Shown: positions 54,339 through 63,441, numbered from the stretch's first letter. The stretch is DNA of 64,000 bases from Sphingobacteriaceae bacterium (GCA_903642215.1 CAHJWG010000010.1:62001-126000); one strand, 5' to 3'. Numbers and translations: made by a program. Notes: a model not told the origin generated them from the letters alone.

Positions 54339-55664
54339 ATGGCTATGAAAAAAACAATCCTTTGCCTGAAGCTGATTTTACTGCTGTTCCCGCTGATGCT
54401 TGCAAAAGCACAGGCTCAAATGAACGGAATGCAAATGAGCGACACCAGCATGAATATGCAAATGAATAGCGGTTACTCGTTGAGTTTGCCCATGAACCGC
54501 GACGGCTCCGGCACGGCTTGGCTGCCGGATGCTTCGCCGATGTATGGTTTGATGCTGAGCTCGGGCAAATGGATGTATATGCTGCACGGCAATATTGCGC
54601 CGCGTTTTACCAGTCAGGATTTTACTAATAAAGGTTCTCGTGGCGGCAATGATTTTGATGCGCCAAACTGGTTTATGGCGATGGGACAACGGCAAATCGG
54701 ACAAAAAGGCTTGTTTCATTTCAACGTAATGCTTTCTGCGGATCGTTTTACAGAAGGCGGAAACGGTTATCCGCTCCTGTTTCAAACCGGCGAAAGCTGG
54801 AAAAATGTGCCGCTGGTTGACCGTCAACATCCGCATGATTTATTTTCGGAACTGGCCGCAAGTTATTCATACAGCTTCAACAAAAAAACAGATCTAAGCT
54901 TTTACATCGGTTATCCCGGCGAACCTGCGCTCGGTTCTACGGCTTTTATGCACCGGCCTTCTGCCCTTTCTAACCCGGATGCGCCGATTGGCCACCATTG
55001 GAATGATGGCACGCACATTACCTTCGGCGTGGCAACTTTAGGTTTGCGTTTGGATAAATTTAAAATCGAAGGTTCTTCTTTTACCGGGAGAGAACCGGAC
55101 GAGAACCGGCTTGATTTTGACAAGCCGAAGTTTGATTCCTGGAGTGGCCGTTTATCCTACAATCCCGCAAAAAACTGGGCTTTGGAGGTTTCGCATGGTT
55201 ACATTAAAAGTCCGGAGATGCTGATGCCAGCCGAAAACGTAAATCGCACCATCGCTTCGGCCATTTACAGCAAGCCTTTTACAGGCGAGCAGTTTTTAAA
55301 CGTTACGGTTTTGTGGGGATTAAATAAGTATAAAGATCAGGCCGGCCAAAACACCGCTTTGCTGGAAGCCAGTTACCGTTTGCGTAAACTGGAATTATAC
55401 ACGCGCTACGAGTTTGTGCAAAAATCTCGTGAGGAATTGAATCTTGATGAGAATTTATACGGAGAAACCACGCTTTACCCGGTTAACGCTTTAACTTTTG
55501 GCTTAAATTACGATCTATTTCAAATCGGTAAATTTAGGGTTGCGGCCGGCGGACAGCTTTCTGCTTATCATGCCGATAACCGTTTGGATAATTTGTATGG
55601 CAAAAACCCTTACGGCGGCGAAGTTTTCCTGCGGATTTATCTATCATTGATGAAGATGAAATAA
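54339..55664 (+). CDS. secreted Met-rich outer-membrane protein, possible metal-related
   Basis: 441 aa with a signal peptide (cleavage after KAQA), start at ATG 54339 or 54345. The mature N-terminus is Met-rich (MNGMQMSDTSMNMQMNSG), as in copper-handling proteins. The body reads as a beta-barrel: MLHGNIAPRFTSQDF, GLFHFNVMLSADRF, RQHPHDLFSELAASYSYSF, and FYIGYPGEPALGSTAFMHRPS. Conserved HPHD and MHRPS motifs recur in proteins found beside copper efflux genes; none is adjacent here. Function unproven. Confidence 0.65.
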   Translation: MAMKKTILCLKLILLLFPLMLAKAQAQMNGMQMSDTSMNMQMNSGYSLSLPMNRDGSGTAWLPDASPMYGLMLSSGKWMYMLHGNIAPRFTSQDFTNKGSRGGNDFDAPNWFMAMGQRQIGQKGLFHFNVMLSADRFTEGGNGYPLLFQTGESWKNVPLVDRQHPHDLFSELAASYSYSFNKKTDLSFYIGYPGEPALGSTAFMHRPSALSNPDAPIGHHWNDGTHITFGVATLGLRLDKFKIEGSSFTGREPDENRLDFDKPKFDSWSGRLSYNPAKNWALEVSHGYIKSPEMLMPAENVNRTIASAIYSKPFTGEQFLNVTVLWGLNKYKDQAGQNTALLEASYRLRKLELYTRYEFVQKSREELNLDENLYGETTLYPVNALTFGLNYDLFQIGKFRVAAGGQLSAYHADNRLDNLYGKNPYGGEVFLRIYLSLMKMK

Positions 55665-55758
55665 TTTGGTTGATAAAAGAAATAGACGGGATTTTTTGAA
55701 AATTCACCTAAACAATAAACCCCGGTTTGCTGTAAATACTATCAGGTGCTACAGCCAT

Positions 55759-55785
55759 ATACTGTTTTTATCGCATAAAAATTGG
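55759..55785 (-). repeat. dispersed word TAAAAACAGTAT with A/T arm
   Basis: Minus strand: CCAATTTTTATGCGA then TAAAAACAGTAT (core 55759-55770). Confidence 0.85.
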
Positions 55786-55839
55786 TGCGGATAATAGCAT
55801 GAAACGGTTGAATTTGCACCTCGGCATAAAAATAAAACG

Positions 55840-56184
55840 ATGAAACCCGGCGATAAAGTTATTTGCATCAACGCAACAATTGATCCTGATAAGGCAGAAG
55901 AAATCAGGAATGATTTTGAAATCTGGATCACCAAAGATAAAGAATATACCATCCGCGAAATTTTGGATAACAGCGGCATTGTGCCAGGCGTTTTGCTCGA
56001 CGAAGTGCATAATTTGCCTAAATATTTTAAACTGATTAACCGTTACCAGGAACCGGCTTTTGCTTTATGGCGATTTAGAAAACTCAATTACGCCACCCAA
56101 ACCGAAGCCGTGGAAGAACAACAGGAACTGGTAGAAGTTGGCGTGCAGCAACAACCCGAAAAAGAAAAAGGCGTAAATATTTGA
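55840..56184 (+). CDS. hypothetical protein
   Basis: 114 aa. MKPGDKVICINATIDPDKAEEIRNDFEIWITKDKEYTIREILDN looks like a small SH3-like beta barrel (the GDKVICIN start is typical), followed by PKYFKLINRYQEPAFALWRFRKLNY and a Glu/Gln-rich tail. No family assigned; cytosolic. The terminator overlaps its end. Confidence 0.6.
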   Translation: MKPGDKVICINATIDPDKAEEIRNDFEIWITKDKEYTIREILDNSGIVPGVLLDEVHNLPKYFKLINRYQEPAFALWRFRKLNYATQTEAVEEQQELVEVGVQQQPEKEKGVNI

Positions 56185-56197
56185 AGTTACGCCTTTT
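56166..56197 (+). terminator. rho-independent terminator
   Basis: AAAAGGCGTAA (56166-56176) pairs with TTACGCCTTTT (56187-56197). The stop codon of the 55840 gene is in the loop. Confidence 0.85.
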
Positions 56198-56201
56198 GCT
56201 G

Positions 56202-56213
56202 ATGCTGTTTTTA
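56202..56213 (-). repeat. dispersed word TAAAAACAGCAT
   Basis: Minus strand CAAATTTATACCCA then TAAAAACAGCAT, directly after the terminator. Confidence 0.8.
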
Positions 56214-56287
56214 TGGGTATAAATTTGATGTTCATTTAAAAGTAGTCCTCCGTTTGGTTAACCCAAACCAATCATTACTTTTAAAAC

Positions 56288-56941
56288 ATGGATTCAGCAA
56301 TTACAATACCGGTTCTTTCTACGGAGGAATTACGCGTTTTGGGCGTTTTGATGGAGAAAAGCAAAACCACGCCCGATTATTATCCGATGACTTTAAACGG
56401 TTTAACTACGGCCTGCAACCAGAAATCGTCGCGCAAACCGGTGGTTGATTATGATGAGGAAACCGTGGTTTTAGCCTTAAATTCATTAAAGAAAAAAGGT
56501 TTAGTTTCCACAGCAACCGGCGGTTCCATCCGCGCGGTAAAATACAAACATAACTTTGCTATCGTTTTCCCGGTGGTGCCTGCGGAAGTTGCGGTAATTT
56601 GCCTGCTTATTTTACGCGGACCACAAACGCCGGGTGAAATCAATACTAATTCGGGCAGGTTGTATGAGTTTGAATCGATAGAAGAAGTGCAGTCTGTTTT
56701 AGATAAGCTTTCTCAGCCCGGAACATTATTTATCAAACAATTACCTCGCCGCAGCGGACAAAAAGAAGTGCGTTTCATGCATCTTTTAGGCGGCGAAATT
56801 GAATTTGAGGAAGAGGAAACGCCGCAGGAACCGGCGCGAAAATCAGTAAGCGAACTGGAAGCGCGCGTAACGAAATTGGAGGAAGATTATTTATCGATAA
56901 AAGAAGCATTGAATAAGTTGATGAAGGAGCTGGGGCTTTAA
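56288..56941 (+). CDS. YceH-family protein (DUF480)
   Basis: 217 aa with two winged-helix-like domains: LSTEELRVLGVLMEKSKTTPDYYPMTLNGLTTACNQKSSR (helix set of DUF480), VVLALNSLKKKGLV, then VVPAEVAVICLLILRGPQTPGEINTNSGRLYEF. A C-terminal coiled coil (SVSELEARVTKLEEDYLSIKEALNKLM) follows. Role unknown, DNA binding plausible. Codons SIKEAL (56898-56909) are a copy of the dispersed word. A GA-rich half repeat (about 56950-56976) follows the stop. Confidence 0.88.
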   Translation: MDSAITIPVLSTEELRVLGVLMEKSKTTPDYYPMTLNGLTTACNQKSSRKPVVDYDEETVVLALNSLKKKGLVSTATGGSIRAVKYKHNFAIVFPVVPAEVAVICLLILRGPQTPGEINTNSGRLYEFESIEEVQSVLDKLSQPGTLFIKQLPRRSGQKEVRFMHLLGGEIEFEEEETPQEPARKSVSELEARVTKLEEDYLSIKEALNKLMKELGL

Positions 56942-57032
56942 AGCAGGTAAGAGGAACGGGGTTTGAGGTGCGGGGAAAAAATAGCAAGCAGTTAGTAGCG
57001 AGTATTTAGTAGCAGTATCAAGAAAATTAAAG

Positions 57033-58013
57033 ATGAAAAAATTAGCGTTGATTTTATGTTTTTTGGGGATTTACGGTTCATTATCAGCACAAAAAAGTAC
57101 CGGTAAAAACAGTAGTGGTAACCCGATTTTTCCGGGTTGGTATGCTGATCCGGAAGTGGCCATTTTTGGGAAGCAATACTGGGTTTATCCAACATATTCT
57201 GCGCCTTATGAGGAGCAGGTTTTTATGGATGCTTTTTCTTCGCCTGATTTGGTGCATTGGACGAAACATCCGCATGTTTTAGATTCTGTTAACGTAAAAT
57301 GGGCGAAAAAAGCGATGTGGGCACCGGCCATCACCAAAAAAAATGGCAAATATTACTTGTTTTTTGGGGCGAATGACATTCAGAAAGACATAGAAACCGG
57401 TGGAATTGGTGTGGCCGTTTCGGATAAACCCGAAGGCCCGTTTAAAGATTATCTGGGCAAACCGCTAATCGGTAAAATTGTAAACGGCGCGCAACCGATT
57501 GATCAGTTTGTGTTTAAAGACCACGACGGGCAGTATTACATTATTTATGGCGGCTGGGGCCATTGCAATATGGCAAAGCTCAATGCTTCTTTTACCGGCT
57601 TAATTCCGTTTGCGGATGGTACGGTTTATAAATCCATCACCCCAAAAGATTATGTGGAAGGCCCGGTGCTTTTTACCCGTAAAAACAAATATTATTTAAT
57701 GTGGAGCGAAGGCGGCTGGACTGGCCCGAATTACCGCGTGGCTTACGCGATGGCCAACTCCATTAATGGTCCTTTTGAGCGTATTGGTGTGGTTTTAAAG
57801 CAAGATCCGGCAGTGGCAACGGGTGCCGGGCATCATTCTATGATCCAGGTTCCGGGCACGGATGAATGGTATATTGTTTACCACCGTCGGCCGCTTGGCG
57901 AAACGGATGGCAATCATCGGGTTACGTGTATTGATAAGCTGTATTTTGATGCGGATGGATTGATTAAACCGGTTGTGATTACGAAGGAAGGGGTTGGGGT
58001 GAGGAAGATATAA
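57033..58013 (+). CDS. glycoside hydrolase family 43 protein, secreted
   Basis: 326 aa with a signal peptide (cleavage near LSA). Five-bladed propeller of GH43: general base Asp in GWYADPEVAIFG near residue 37, the pKa-modulating Asp region HWTKHPHVLD and WAPAITKKNGKYYLFFGAN near 85, and the acid Glu in VEGPVLFTRKNKYYLMWSEGGW near 209. Cuts arabinose- or xylose-containing side chains; exact substrate not predictable. Two dispersed copies are inside: exact at 57583-57594 (NASFTG codons), one-mismatch at 57104-57115. Confidence 0.92.
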   Translation: MKKLALILCFLGIYGSLSAQKSTGKNSSGNPIFPGWYADPEVAIFGKQYWVYPTYSAPYEEQVFMDAFSSPDLVHWTKHPHVLDSVNVKWAKKAMWAPAITKKNGKYYLFFGANDIQKDIETGGIGVAVSDKPEGPFKDYLGKPLIGKIVNGAQPIDQFVFKDHDGQYYIIYGGWGHCNMAKLNASFTGLIPFADGTVYKSITPKDYVEGPVLFTRKNKYYLMWSEGGWTGPNYRVAYAMANSINGPFERIGVVLKQDPAVATGAGHHSMIQVPGTDEWYIVYHRRPLGETDGNHRVTCIDKLYFDADGLIKPVVITKEGVGVRKI

Positions 58014-58164
58014 GGAGATTGATTGATATTGTCCTTAAATTTTTGTTTATAATACAATATTCTAAATTAGAAATAAGAATACACAGTGTTTGAATAACCG
58101 ATGACTAACTATTTAAAAAATACAAATTAATAAGGTTACTACAACCAGCTCTAACTATTCAAAT

Positions 58165-58629
58165 ATGTTCACAACACCAATAATTCCAACAGACAGCTTA
58201 TATAAATTTCTTTTTGTAGGAGGAGTTGTTTTAATTATTGCTGCATTTACTCTTCAGCTTAATCAAGTTGATAGTAATAGAAGTCAACTTTCCAAATACG
58301 ACAGTCTGCGTATGTCTATTCAAATAGAAAGAACTATTAAAGACAATAAAATAACTCAAACAAACAACAAGCTAAACAATGAAAAAGACTCTGCTATGTT
58401 GGAATATATTAGTGGAAGAATGGATCAAGAAACAAAATATTTCGATGCAAAAGTTAAGCTTCTTTTTACTATTGTATTTTTAGGCTTTATAATGATGGTT
58501 TGTGGAGGAAGTTTATGGTATAGAGCAATCCAAACGAATCAAGATAAACTTTTACTTATACAGGTTAGGCTTGCTGAAATCGATTTAATTGAAAAGGAAA
58601 AGCAATTGCAACAAGAAAGTAGCAATTAA
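58165..58629 (+). CDS. hypothetical two-helix membrane protein
   Basis: 154 aa. TM1 (FLFVGGVVLIIAAFTLQL), a coiled coil (RMSIQIERTIKDNKITQTNNKLNNEKDSAMLEYI), TM2 (LLFTIVFLGFIMMVCGGSLWY) and a charged C-terminal helix (LLLIQVRLAEIDLIEKEKQL). The AT-rich codon use differs from the neighbouring genes. No family recognised; cargo-type or accessory gene possible. Confidence 0.55.
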   Translation: MFTTPIIPTDSLYKFLFVGGVVLIIAAFTLQLNQVDSNRSQLSKYDSLRMSIQIERTIKDNKITQTNNKLNNEKDSAMLEYISGRMDQETKYFDAKVKLLFTIVFLGFIMMVCGGSLWYRAIQTNQDKLLLIQVRLAEIDLIEKEKQLQQESSN

Positions 58630-58710
58630 AAGTTTGAATACCTGATTTTTAGTTATGACCACTACTATAAATATATTTAATCTTCAAACTCACTTTCCTT
58701 ATATTTGATT

Positions 58711-58953
58711 ATGGTAACCATCACCATTTATATAGCAGACAGCAATCAGGAAACGGCAATACGTGTTTTTTTGGATGCGTTAAAAGTAGAATATAAAATT
58801 GATGAAACTAATGATACGGAATACTTACTGGCCTCGCCTCAAAATGCAGATCATCTTCAAAAATCCATCAGCCAAAATGAGCAAGGTAAATTAACAAAAG
58901 TTAGTTTAGATGATACATGGAAAATTATAAATTTTAGGCAGAAGTATTATTGA
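58711..58953 (+). CDS. possible orphan antitoxin (DUF2683-like)
   Basis: 80 aa from ATG 58711 (preceded by TATATTTG at 58700-58707, an exact -7 element). MVTITIYIADSNQETAIRVFLDALKVEYKI, then LLASPQNADHLQKSISQNEQGKLTKVSLDDTWK, resembles small antitoxins that end with NPxFVxKI... and NPNDIW motifs and pair with RelE/ParE toxins. No toxin follows; the downstream 260 bases are decayed, with a DUF3891-like fragment starting at its stop codon. Tentative. Confidence 0.45.
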   Translation: MVTITIYIADSNQETAIRVFLDALKVEYKIDETNDTEYLLASPQNADHLQKSISQNEQGKLTKVSLDDTWKIINFRQKYY

Positions 58954-59036
58954 TTTCAGTTTAAGTAAAAGCTATTATATCATTTCGCTCATTTCTATGC
59001 ACATCAATTATTTGCATGTAAAATAAGCATAGCAAG
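58952..59036 (+). pseudogene. decayed fragment of a DUF3891 paralogue
   Basis: About 85 bases aligned with 60310-60394 at roughly 87% identity, first 21 bases identical. The translated fragment DFSLSKSYYIISLISMHINYLHVK matches the intact gene's DFSLSKSRYIALLTSMHINFLHVK, then reaches an in-frame stop. The rest of the gap to 59213 shows nothing recognisable. Confidence 0.75.
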
Positions 59037-59213
59037 ATAAGCTACTCCACAGTTTTGCTTCAAACAACATATCTGGCTCATTAAGAATTATTTATTTCCT
59101 TTTTTCTTACTCCTTAAAAAATATCGATTAACCTGTAACTTCTTAAAAAACAATAAAATAACTTCCATTTGTATTGTTATAATACCTAAATTCATTCCAT
59201 AAAACCAACCATT

Positions 59214-59996
59214 ATGGGATCACAGGCAATGCAAAGTAAACTTTGGGGACAACGCCCTGAAGATTGGGCAAATATCCAGAAAGAAACCGGGCTTTCTGCT
59301 TATCAGTTTACACTCGATGCTTTAGATATTTCAACCTCAACTAAATTATTGGATGTTGGCTGCGGCACTGGTTATTTTTGTAAAATGGTAGCTGAGCTCG
59401 GCGCAATGGTTACCGGTTTAGATGCAACATCAGCATTTACAACAATTGCACAAAAGCGCGTACCAAACGCTACTTTTATAACTGGCGAAATGGAAGAGCT
59501 TCCGTTTTTAGACGAGACTTTTGACATTGTTTGCGGATTTAATTCTTTCCAATATGCAGCTAACACAAAAAATGCTTTGGCAGAAGCAAAAAGGGTGCTT
59601 AAAACTGGTGGAAGATTGGTTGCCATGATTTGGGGAAACAAGGAAGATTGCGAAGCTGCAAGTTATTTAAAAGCTGTTGGCAGTTTATTACCACCGCCAC
59701 CGCCGGGCGCACCAGGGCCGTTCGCATTAACAGAAAATGCGCTATTGGAAAATATCCTGACTGACCTCGGTTTAAAAAATATTGTGCGTACTGATGTTAA
59801 TGCTATCTGGGATTTTCCAGATCAGGAAATTGCTTTAAAAGGATTACTTTCTGCCGGCCCTGCTGCCAGAGCAATTGAAAATTCTGGTTTTGATAAAGTT
59901 TATGATACATTGAAACTTGCTTTGCAGCCTTATATCCGCTCGGATGGACGGGTGGTTTATCATAATAAAAACCGCGTTGTGATATCAGGAAAATAA
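59214..59996 (+). CDS. class I SAM-dependent methyltransferase
   Basis: 260 aa Rossmann-fold methyltransferase. SAM-binding motif I LLDVGCGTGYFCKMVAEL near residues 44-61, the acidic post-motif GLDATSAF, motif II EELPFLDETFDIVCGFNSF near 95-113, and AKRVLKTGGRLVAMIWG near 124-140 (motif III). A PPPPPGAPGPFAL segment caps the fold. Looks like the UbiE/Coq5-type group; the substrate is unknown. No partner genes. Confidence 0.85.
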   Translation: MGSQAMQSKLWGQRPEDWANIQKETGLSAYQFTLDALDISTSTKLLDVGCGTGYFCKMVAELGAMVTGLDATSAFTTIAQKRVPNATFITGEMEELPFLDETFDIVCGFNSFQYAANTKNALAEAKRVLKTGGRLVAMIWGNKEDCEAASYLKAVGSLLPPPPPGAPGPFALTENALLENILTDLGLKNIVRTDVNAIWDFPDQEIALKGLLSAGPAARAIENSGFDKVYDTLKLALQPYIRSDGRVVYHNKNRVVISGK

Positions 59997-60057
59997 TCAT
60001 CAGGTAAGCAAATTTCACTTACTAAAACAAACTTTTCTTCTGATTCTTATTTCCTAA

Positions 60058-60786
60058 ATGATCGTCAACTACACCCAATCCGGTTGGGAAATTATCTTGC
60101 AACGCGCACACGGCAATTTGGCCGGACAATTAGCGGCACAATGGAAAGTTGCTGAACGGCCGGAACGCTGGACGGAAACGCTGCTGGCCGTTGCCGAGCA
60201 TGATGATGCGCAAACAGAACTGGAACAGAATGATTTAGTAACTAAAAACGGTGGTCCGGTTAATTTCAAAATGAAAACTTTTGAACTGCAGCATTGTCGG
60301 CAAATGATCGATTTCAGTTTAAGTAAAAGCCGGTATATTGCTTTGCTCACTTCTATGCACATCAATTTTTTGCATGTAAAAGAAGCACAGCAAAACCCGG
60401 AAGCCAAAGCTTTTTTGCAGGAACAGGAAAAGCTGCGCGAAAACTGGCGAAATGAGCTGAATATCAGTTTGGAAGAAGCAGAAAAAATCTATGCTTTGCT
60501 GGAGTGGTGCGATGCTTTTTCATTATTAATTTGCCAGCAACTGGAGCAGCCGGAACAGCGAAGTATCGAAATCAGCACCGGCCCGAATGAACAGGGAAAT
60601 CAATTAATTCAGTTAGACAACGAAACTTTAACTGTAAAACCCTGGCCTTTTGAAGCGGAAAAGTTTACGGTTCGGTATGATTCACGCATAATCAGGCAAC
60701 TGAGTTTTGCCAATAGCGGAGAATTTAAAAAGTGTTTGCTTGCTGCAACAGTAACAGAAAATACGTGGATTATTAAGAAGAAATAA
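60058..60786 (+). CDS. DUF3891 family protein
   Basis: 242 aa. Short N-terminal sequence MIVNYTQSGWEIILQRAHGNLAGQLAAQW, a conserved AEHDDAQTE near residue 47, HINFLHVKEAQQNP, and LLEWCDAFSLLICQ. This is the DUF3891 pattern, an HD-domain-like helical fold with histidines and acidic residues; catalytic function not established. A decayed paralogue fragment is 1.3 kb upstream. The dispersed word with one mismatch (60377-60388) encodes VKEA. Confidence 0.85.
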   Translation: MIVNYTQSGWEIILQRAHGNLAGQLAAQWKVAERPERWTETLLAVAEHDDAQTELEQNDLVTKNGGPVNFKMKTFELQHCRQMIDFSLSKSRYIALLTSMHINFLHVKEAQQNPEAKAFLQEQEKLRENWRNELNISLEEAEKIYALLEWCDAFSLLICQQLEQPEQRSIEISTGPNEQGNQLIQLDNETLTVKPWPFEAEKFTVRYDSRIIRQLSFANSGEFKKCLLAATVTENTWIIKKK

Positions 60787-61089
60787 TTTGGATTTGCTGT
60801 TTTATAATTAGTTTAGTTTTTATACCTCAAGCTAATAAATAAAACCATTCTGACTGATTATTCTACGCCTGTTCATCAATCTGTAATAAATTAATGCAAC
60901 AACTTAAAGCTGATATTTTCGTATCCAATGTTGTATTTCCAATTTCTTTTATACAATTTACCGTTGTAAAGTGCTTGTTATGTAAACCTTATTTTGTCAT
61001 TCAATTACAACATCAATTGATTACACAGTTCGCATTTTTTAAATTTCCTTCAGTATAAAGTTAAACGCGCTTTAGTAATTTGAATATTA
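60787..61089. other. gene-free AT-rich region
   Basis: About 300 bases, no ORF, RNA or exact dispersed word that I can see. It probably holds the promoter of the acyltransferase. Confidence 0.4.
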
Positions 61090-62180
61090 ATGTTATCAGA
61101 AGCCATCAACCAAAAATATTTTCCTTCTTTAAACGGGTTAAGAGGCATTTCGATTATTATGGTTGTGGTTGCACATTTGCATTTAAGTAACAACAATTAT
61201 TTCAATATTATTTTTAATGGTTCTTTGGGCGTTAATATCTTCTTTGTTTTAAGCGGATTTTTAATAACAACACTTTGCATCAGAGAACAAAAATTAACAA
61301 ATGATATATCGCTGTATAATTTTTATGTAAGGCGGATTTTGAGGATATTTCCGGTTGCTTATTTATATTTAGCCGTATTATTTATTTTAAATATTGTTTA
61401 TCATTTAAGTATTTCCCGCATCCAATTTCTTGGGTCTTTGCTTTATGTAATGAACTTCAGTTATTTTAAAATAAACAGTTTCTCTTGGTTTACAGGCCAT
61501 TACTGGTCGTTATCTGTTGAAGAACAGTTTTATATTATATTTCCTTTTATATTGAAAAAGAGTTTTAAGGCTTTCTTTTATTCAATCGTATTCATCGTAA
61601 TTGCACTTCCGCTACTTTATCATTCAGAAGAGTTTTTTAAACCTTTAAGTCATGGAATATTTCATTTCTTTACTCATTATTTTATTAAATTTCAATCAAC
61701 TGCAGTAGGTTGCTTATTCTCGATTCTTGCTTTTAAAAAGCTTTTTGATTATAAAATTTCAACAGTAACCAAAGTAACTGGTAATATAACAGCCCTTTTT
61801 TTATCTTTTACCTAAAGTACGAACCTACTTACTGGACGGTTAAAGTTGTATATATTAACCTGCTGATATCTACTCTTACCGGTTATTTGGTTGTAAGTAA
61901 TATTATACCTGCTAAAGATTATATTTATAAATTTTTGAATATTAAATTACTTTCTTCAATTGGTATTTTATCTTATAGCATTTACATATGGCAGCAAATT
62001 TTTACTTCACAAAATGCAAATCTGCCAGGTTCTATATCTTATTTCCCGTATAACCTGTTATTTATTGTTGTTGTACCAATAATATCATACTTCTTTTATG
62101 AGAGATATTTCTTAAAGTTGAAATCAAGATTTAGTAAAATAAAAAAGGAATCCATAAACGATGCTTCTTTTACAAGGTGA
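61090..62180 (+). pseudogene. acyltransferase-3 family protein, frameshifted
   Basis: Inner-membrane O-acyltransferase family (OafA/WecH type): LNGLRGISIIMVVVAHLHL with the catalytic-type histidine near residue 25, SLGVNIFFVLSGFLITT, YNFYVRRILRIFPVAYLYL, GHYWSLSVEEQFYIIFPFI. The first frame stops at 61815; a second frame resumes with FFIFYLKYEPTYWTVK and runs to 62180. The join is a run of seven Ts (61796-61802); one more T would restore a 363-residue protein of normal length. Real frameshift, phase-variable tract or read error cannot be told apart here. The last codons are a copy of the dispersed word (62161-62172). Confidence 0.8.
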
Positions 62181-62292
62181 ATATTGATGTTTTAAACACT
62201 ACAATTTAGTGAGTTGAGGTAGATTAATATCAAGGTAAACAAGTAAACACTACAAAACTTGCAACCGGTGAGATTGTAGGTTTATTACATTA

Positions 62293-63009
62293 TCATAGAA
62301 AGTATAACATCCACGCAACAAAAGCTGCCACAACCGTATTTAAAAAGTTTACCGCATTATTTCCTAAAAATTTTTTGCGTTCTAAAGTGGCACCGAGGAT
62401 AGAATCCGTTAAATTTCCTATCGTTCCGGAAAGAATAATCCACCAGAAACTGATATTCCAACCAAAACCAAATGCGTAAACTGCTGCAATTACACTGCTT
62501 GCCGCCAGGCCAAATAACGTACCTTCTAAACTAATTACGCCATCTAATCCCCGTTGATCTTTTTTTAACGAAATGATATTATAAAACTTCCGACCATAAA
62601 CCATTCCCATTTCAGAAGAAATTGTATCTGCTGCGGCAGAAGCTAAACCGGCTGCCATCATCAATCTTAATAAATCCAAATTTGCAGGATAAAAGAAGCA
62701 TAACAAACCGGTTAATCCGCCAGTTCCAACATTTGCTAAAACCTGGGCGGCCGTTCTTTGTCCTTTGTTTTTTTCGGCTGCATCCAATGCTTCTTTTACG
62801 CCTGTTTTCCATGCAGTTGCTGTGGCCGATAACAGGAAAAGTGCTGCAGCCATTAATATCCCGTTGTAACCTGCGCCGATGTATAAAAAAACACCTAAAA
62901 AGGCAGCTGTTAAAGTACCGGCAAGAGTCAGTTTTTTTGTTTTAACTACTGCAATACCACCGGTTATTAAAATAACAGGCAAAAAATAAGTTGCAGGTTG
63001 CATGTGCAA
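62293..63009 (-). CDS. DUF92 integral membrane protein
   Basis: 238 aa polytopic protein of the DUF92 / TMEM19 family: TLAGTLTAAFLGVFLYIGAG, the small-residue-rich core GGLTGLLCFF, GLASAAADTISSEMGMVYGRK near 130, RGLDGVISLEGTLFGLAASSV, and NLTDSILGATLERKKFLGNNAVNFLNT. The conserved acidic residues (ADT and DS) lie in membrane helices. Homologues include a phytyl-phosphate kinase and unknown prenyl-related proteins; function here unknown. Two opposite exact dispersed words are inside (62690-62701, 62787-62798). Confidence 0.88.
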   Translation of the reverse strand: MHMQPATYFLPVILITGGIAVVKTKKLTLAGTLTAAFLGVFLYIGAGYNGILMAAALFLLSATATAWKTGVKEALDAAEKNKGQRTAAQVLANVGTGGLTGLLCFFYPANLDLLRLMMAAGLASAAADTISSEMGMVYGRKFYNIISLKKDQRGLDGVISLEGTLFGLAASSVIAAVYAFGFGWNISFWWIILSGTIGNLTDSILGATLERKKFLGNNAVNFLNTVVAAFVAWMLYFL

Positions 63010-63061
63010 TAGTCGGTAATTCCTGTAAAATAATACTTAACCGGCTACTGCTTTAATTAAG

Positions 63062-63172
63062 TTATTTAAACTTAATAATTGAGGCTTGCGCATTCCTGAT
63101 TCTGGCGGAACAAGAAGAAAGTGAAGCACTTAAAGTAAGGCCGATGGCCGCAATTAATACAAGTTTTTTCAT
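63062..63172 (-). CDS. very small lipoprotein
   Basis: A 36-codon frame from ATG 63172 to TAA 63062: MKKLVLIAAIGLTLSASLSSCSARIRNAQASIIKFK. It has a complete lipoprotein signal: KK, a hydrophobic core and lipobox LSSC with Cys at residue 21, leaving a 16-residue basic peptide. It lies 50 bases upstream of the DUF92 gene, same strand. Reported because of the clear lipobox; conservation has not been tested. Confidence 0.5.
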   Translation of the reverse strand: MKKLVLIAAIGLTLSASLSSCSARIRNAQASIIKFK

Positions 63173-63383
63173 GATTGCAAAGTTTTAAGTATTTGATATA
63201 CCTGCACTTTTGCAATGCGTATTCCAAAAAAGTTTTGTGCTTAAAACACCGTTTTAACACGGAAAAATGATTGAAAACCGGTATTAAATTTCCCGTTGTA
63301 TTTTTATTGAGGAAAGTTTACCACATTTAGAGGTAAGGTTTTTAGGTTATAATTTTATGAAATTGTTATCACCAATCCATAAA

Positions 63384-63417
63384 AAAACCCTGTAAATCTT
63401 ATGGTTTACAGGGTTTT
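63384..63417. terminator. strong bidirectional hairpin terminator
   Basis: AAAACCCTGTAAA (63384-63396) pairs with TTTACAGGGTTTT (63405-63417); A run before and T-rich ends. It ends the tRNA-Val transcript on the minus strand. Confidence 0.88.
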
Positions 63418-63441
63418 AAAGAACTTTGGATTCCCTTTTTG

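Noticed and set aside
54339-55664. The outer-membrane protein as a confirmed copper porin
   Set aside because: Only Met-richness and short motifs support it; there is no metal gene context in this window.
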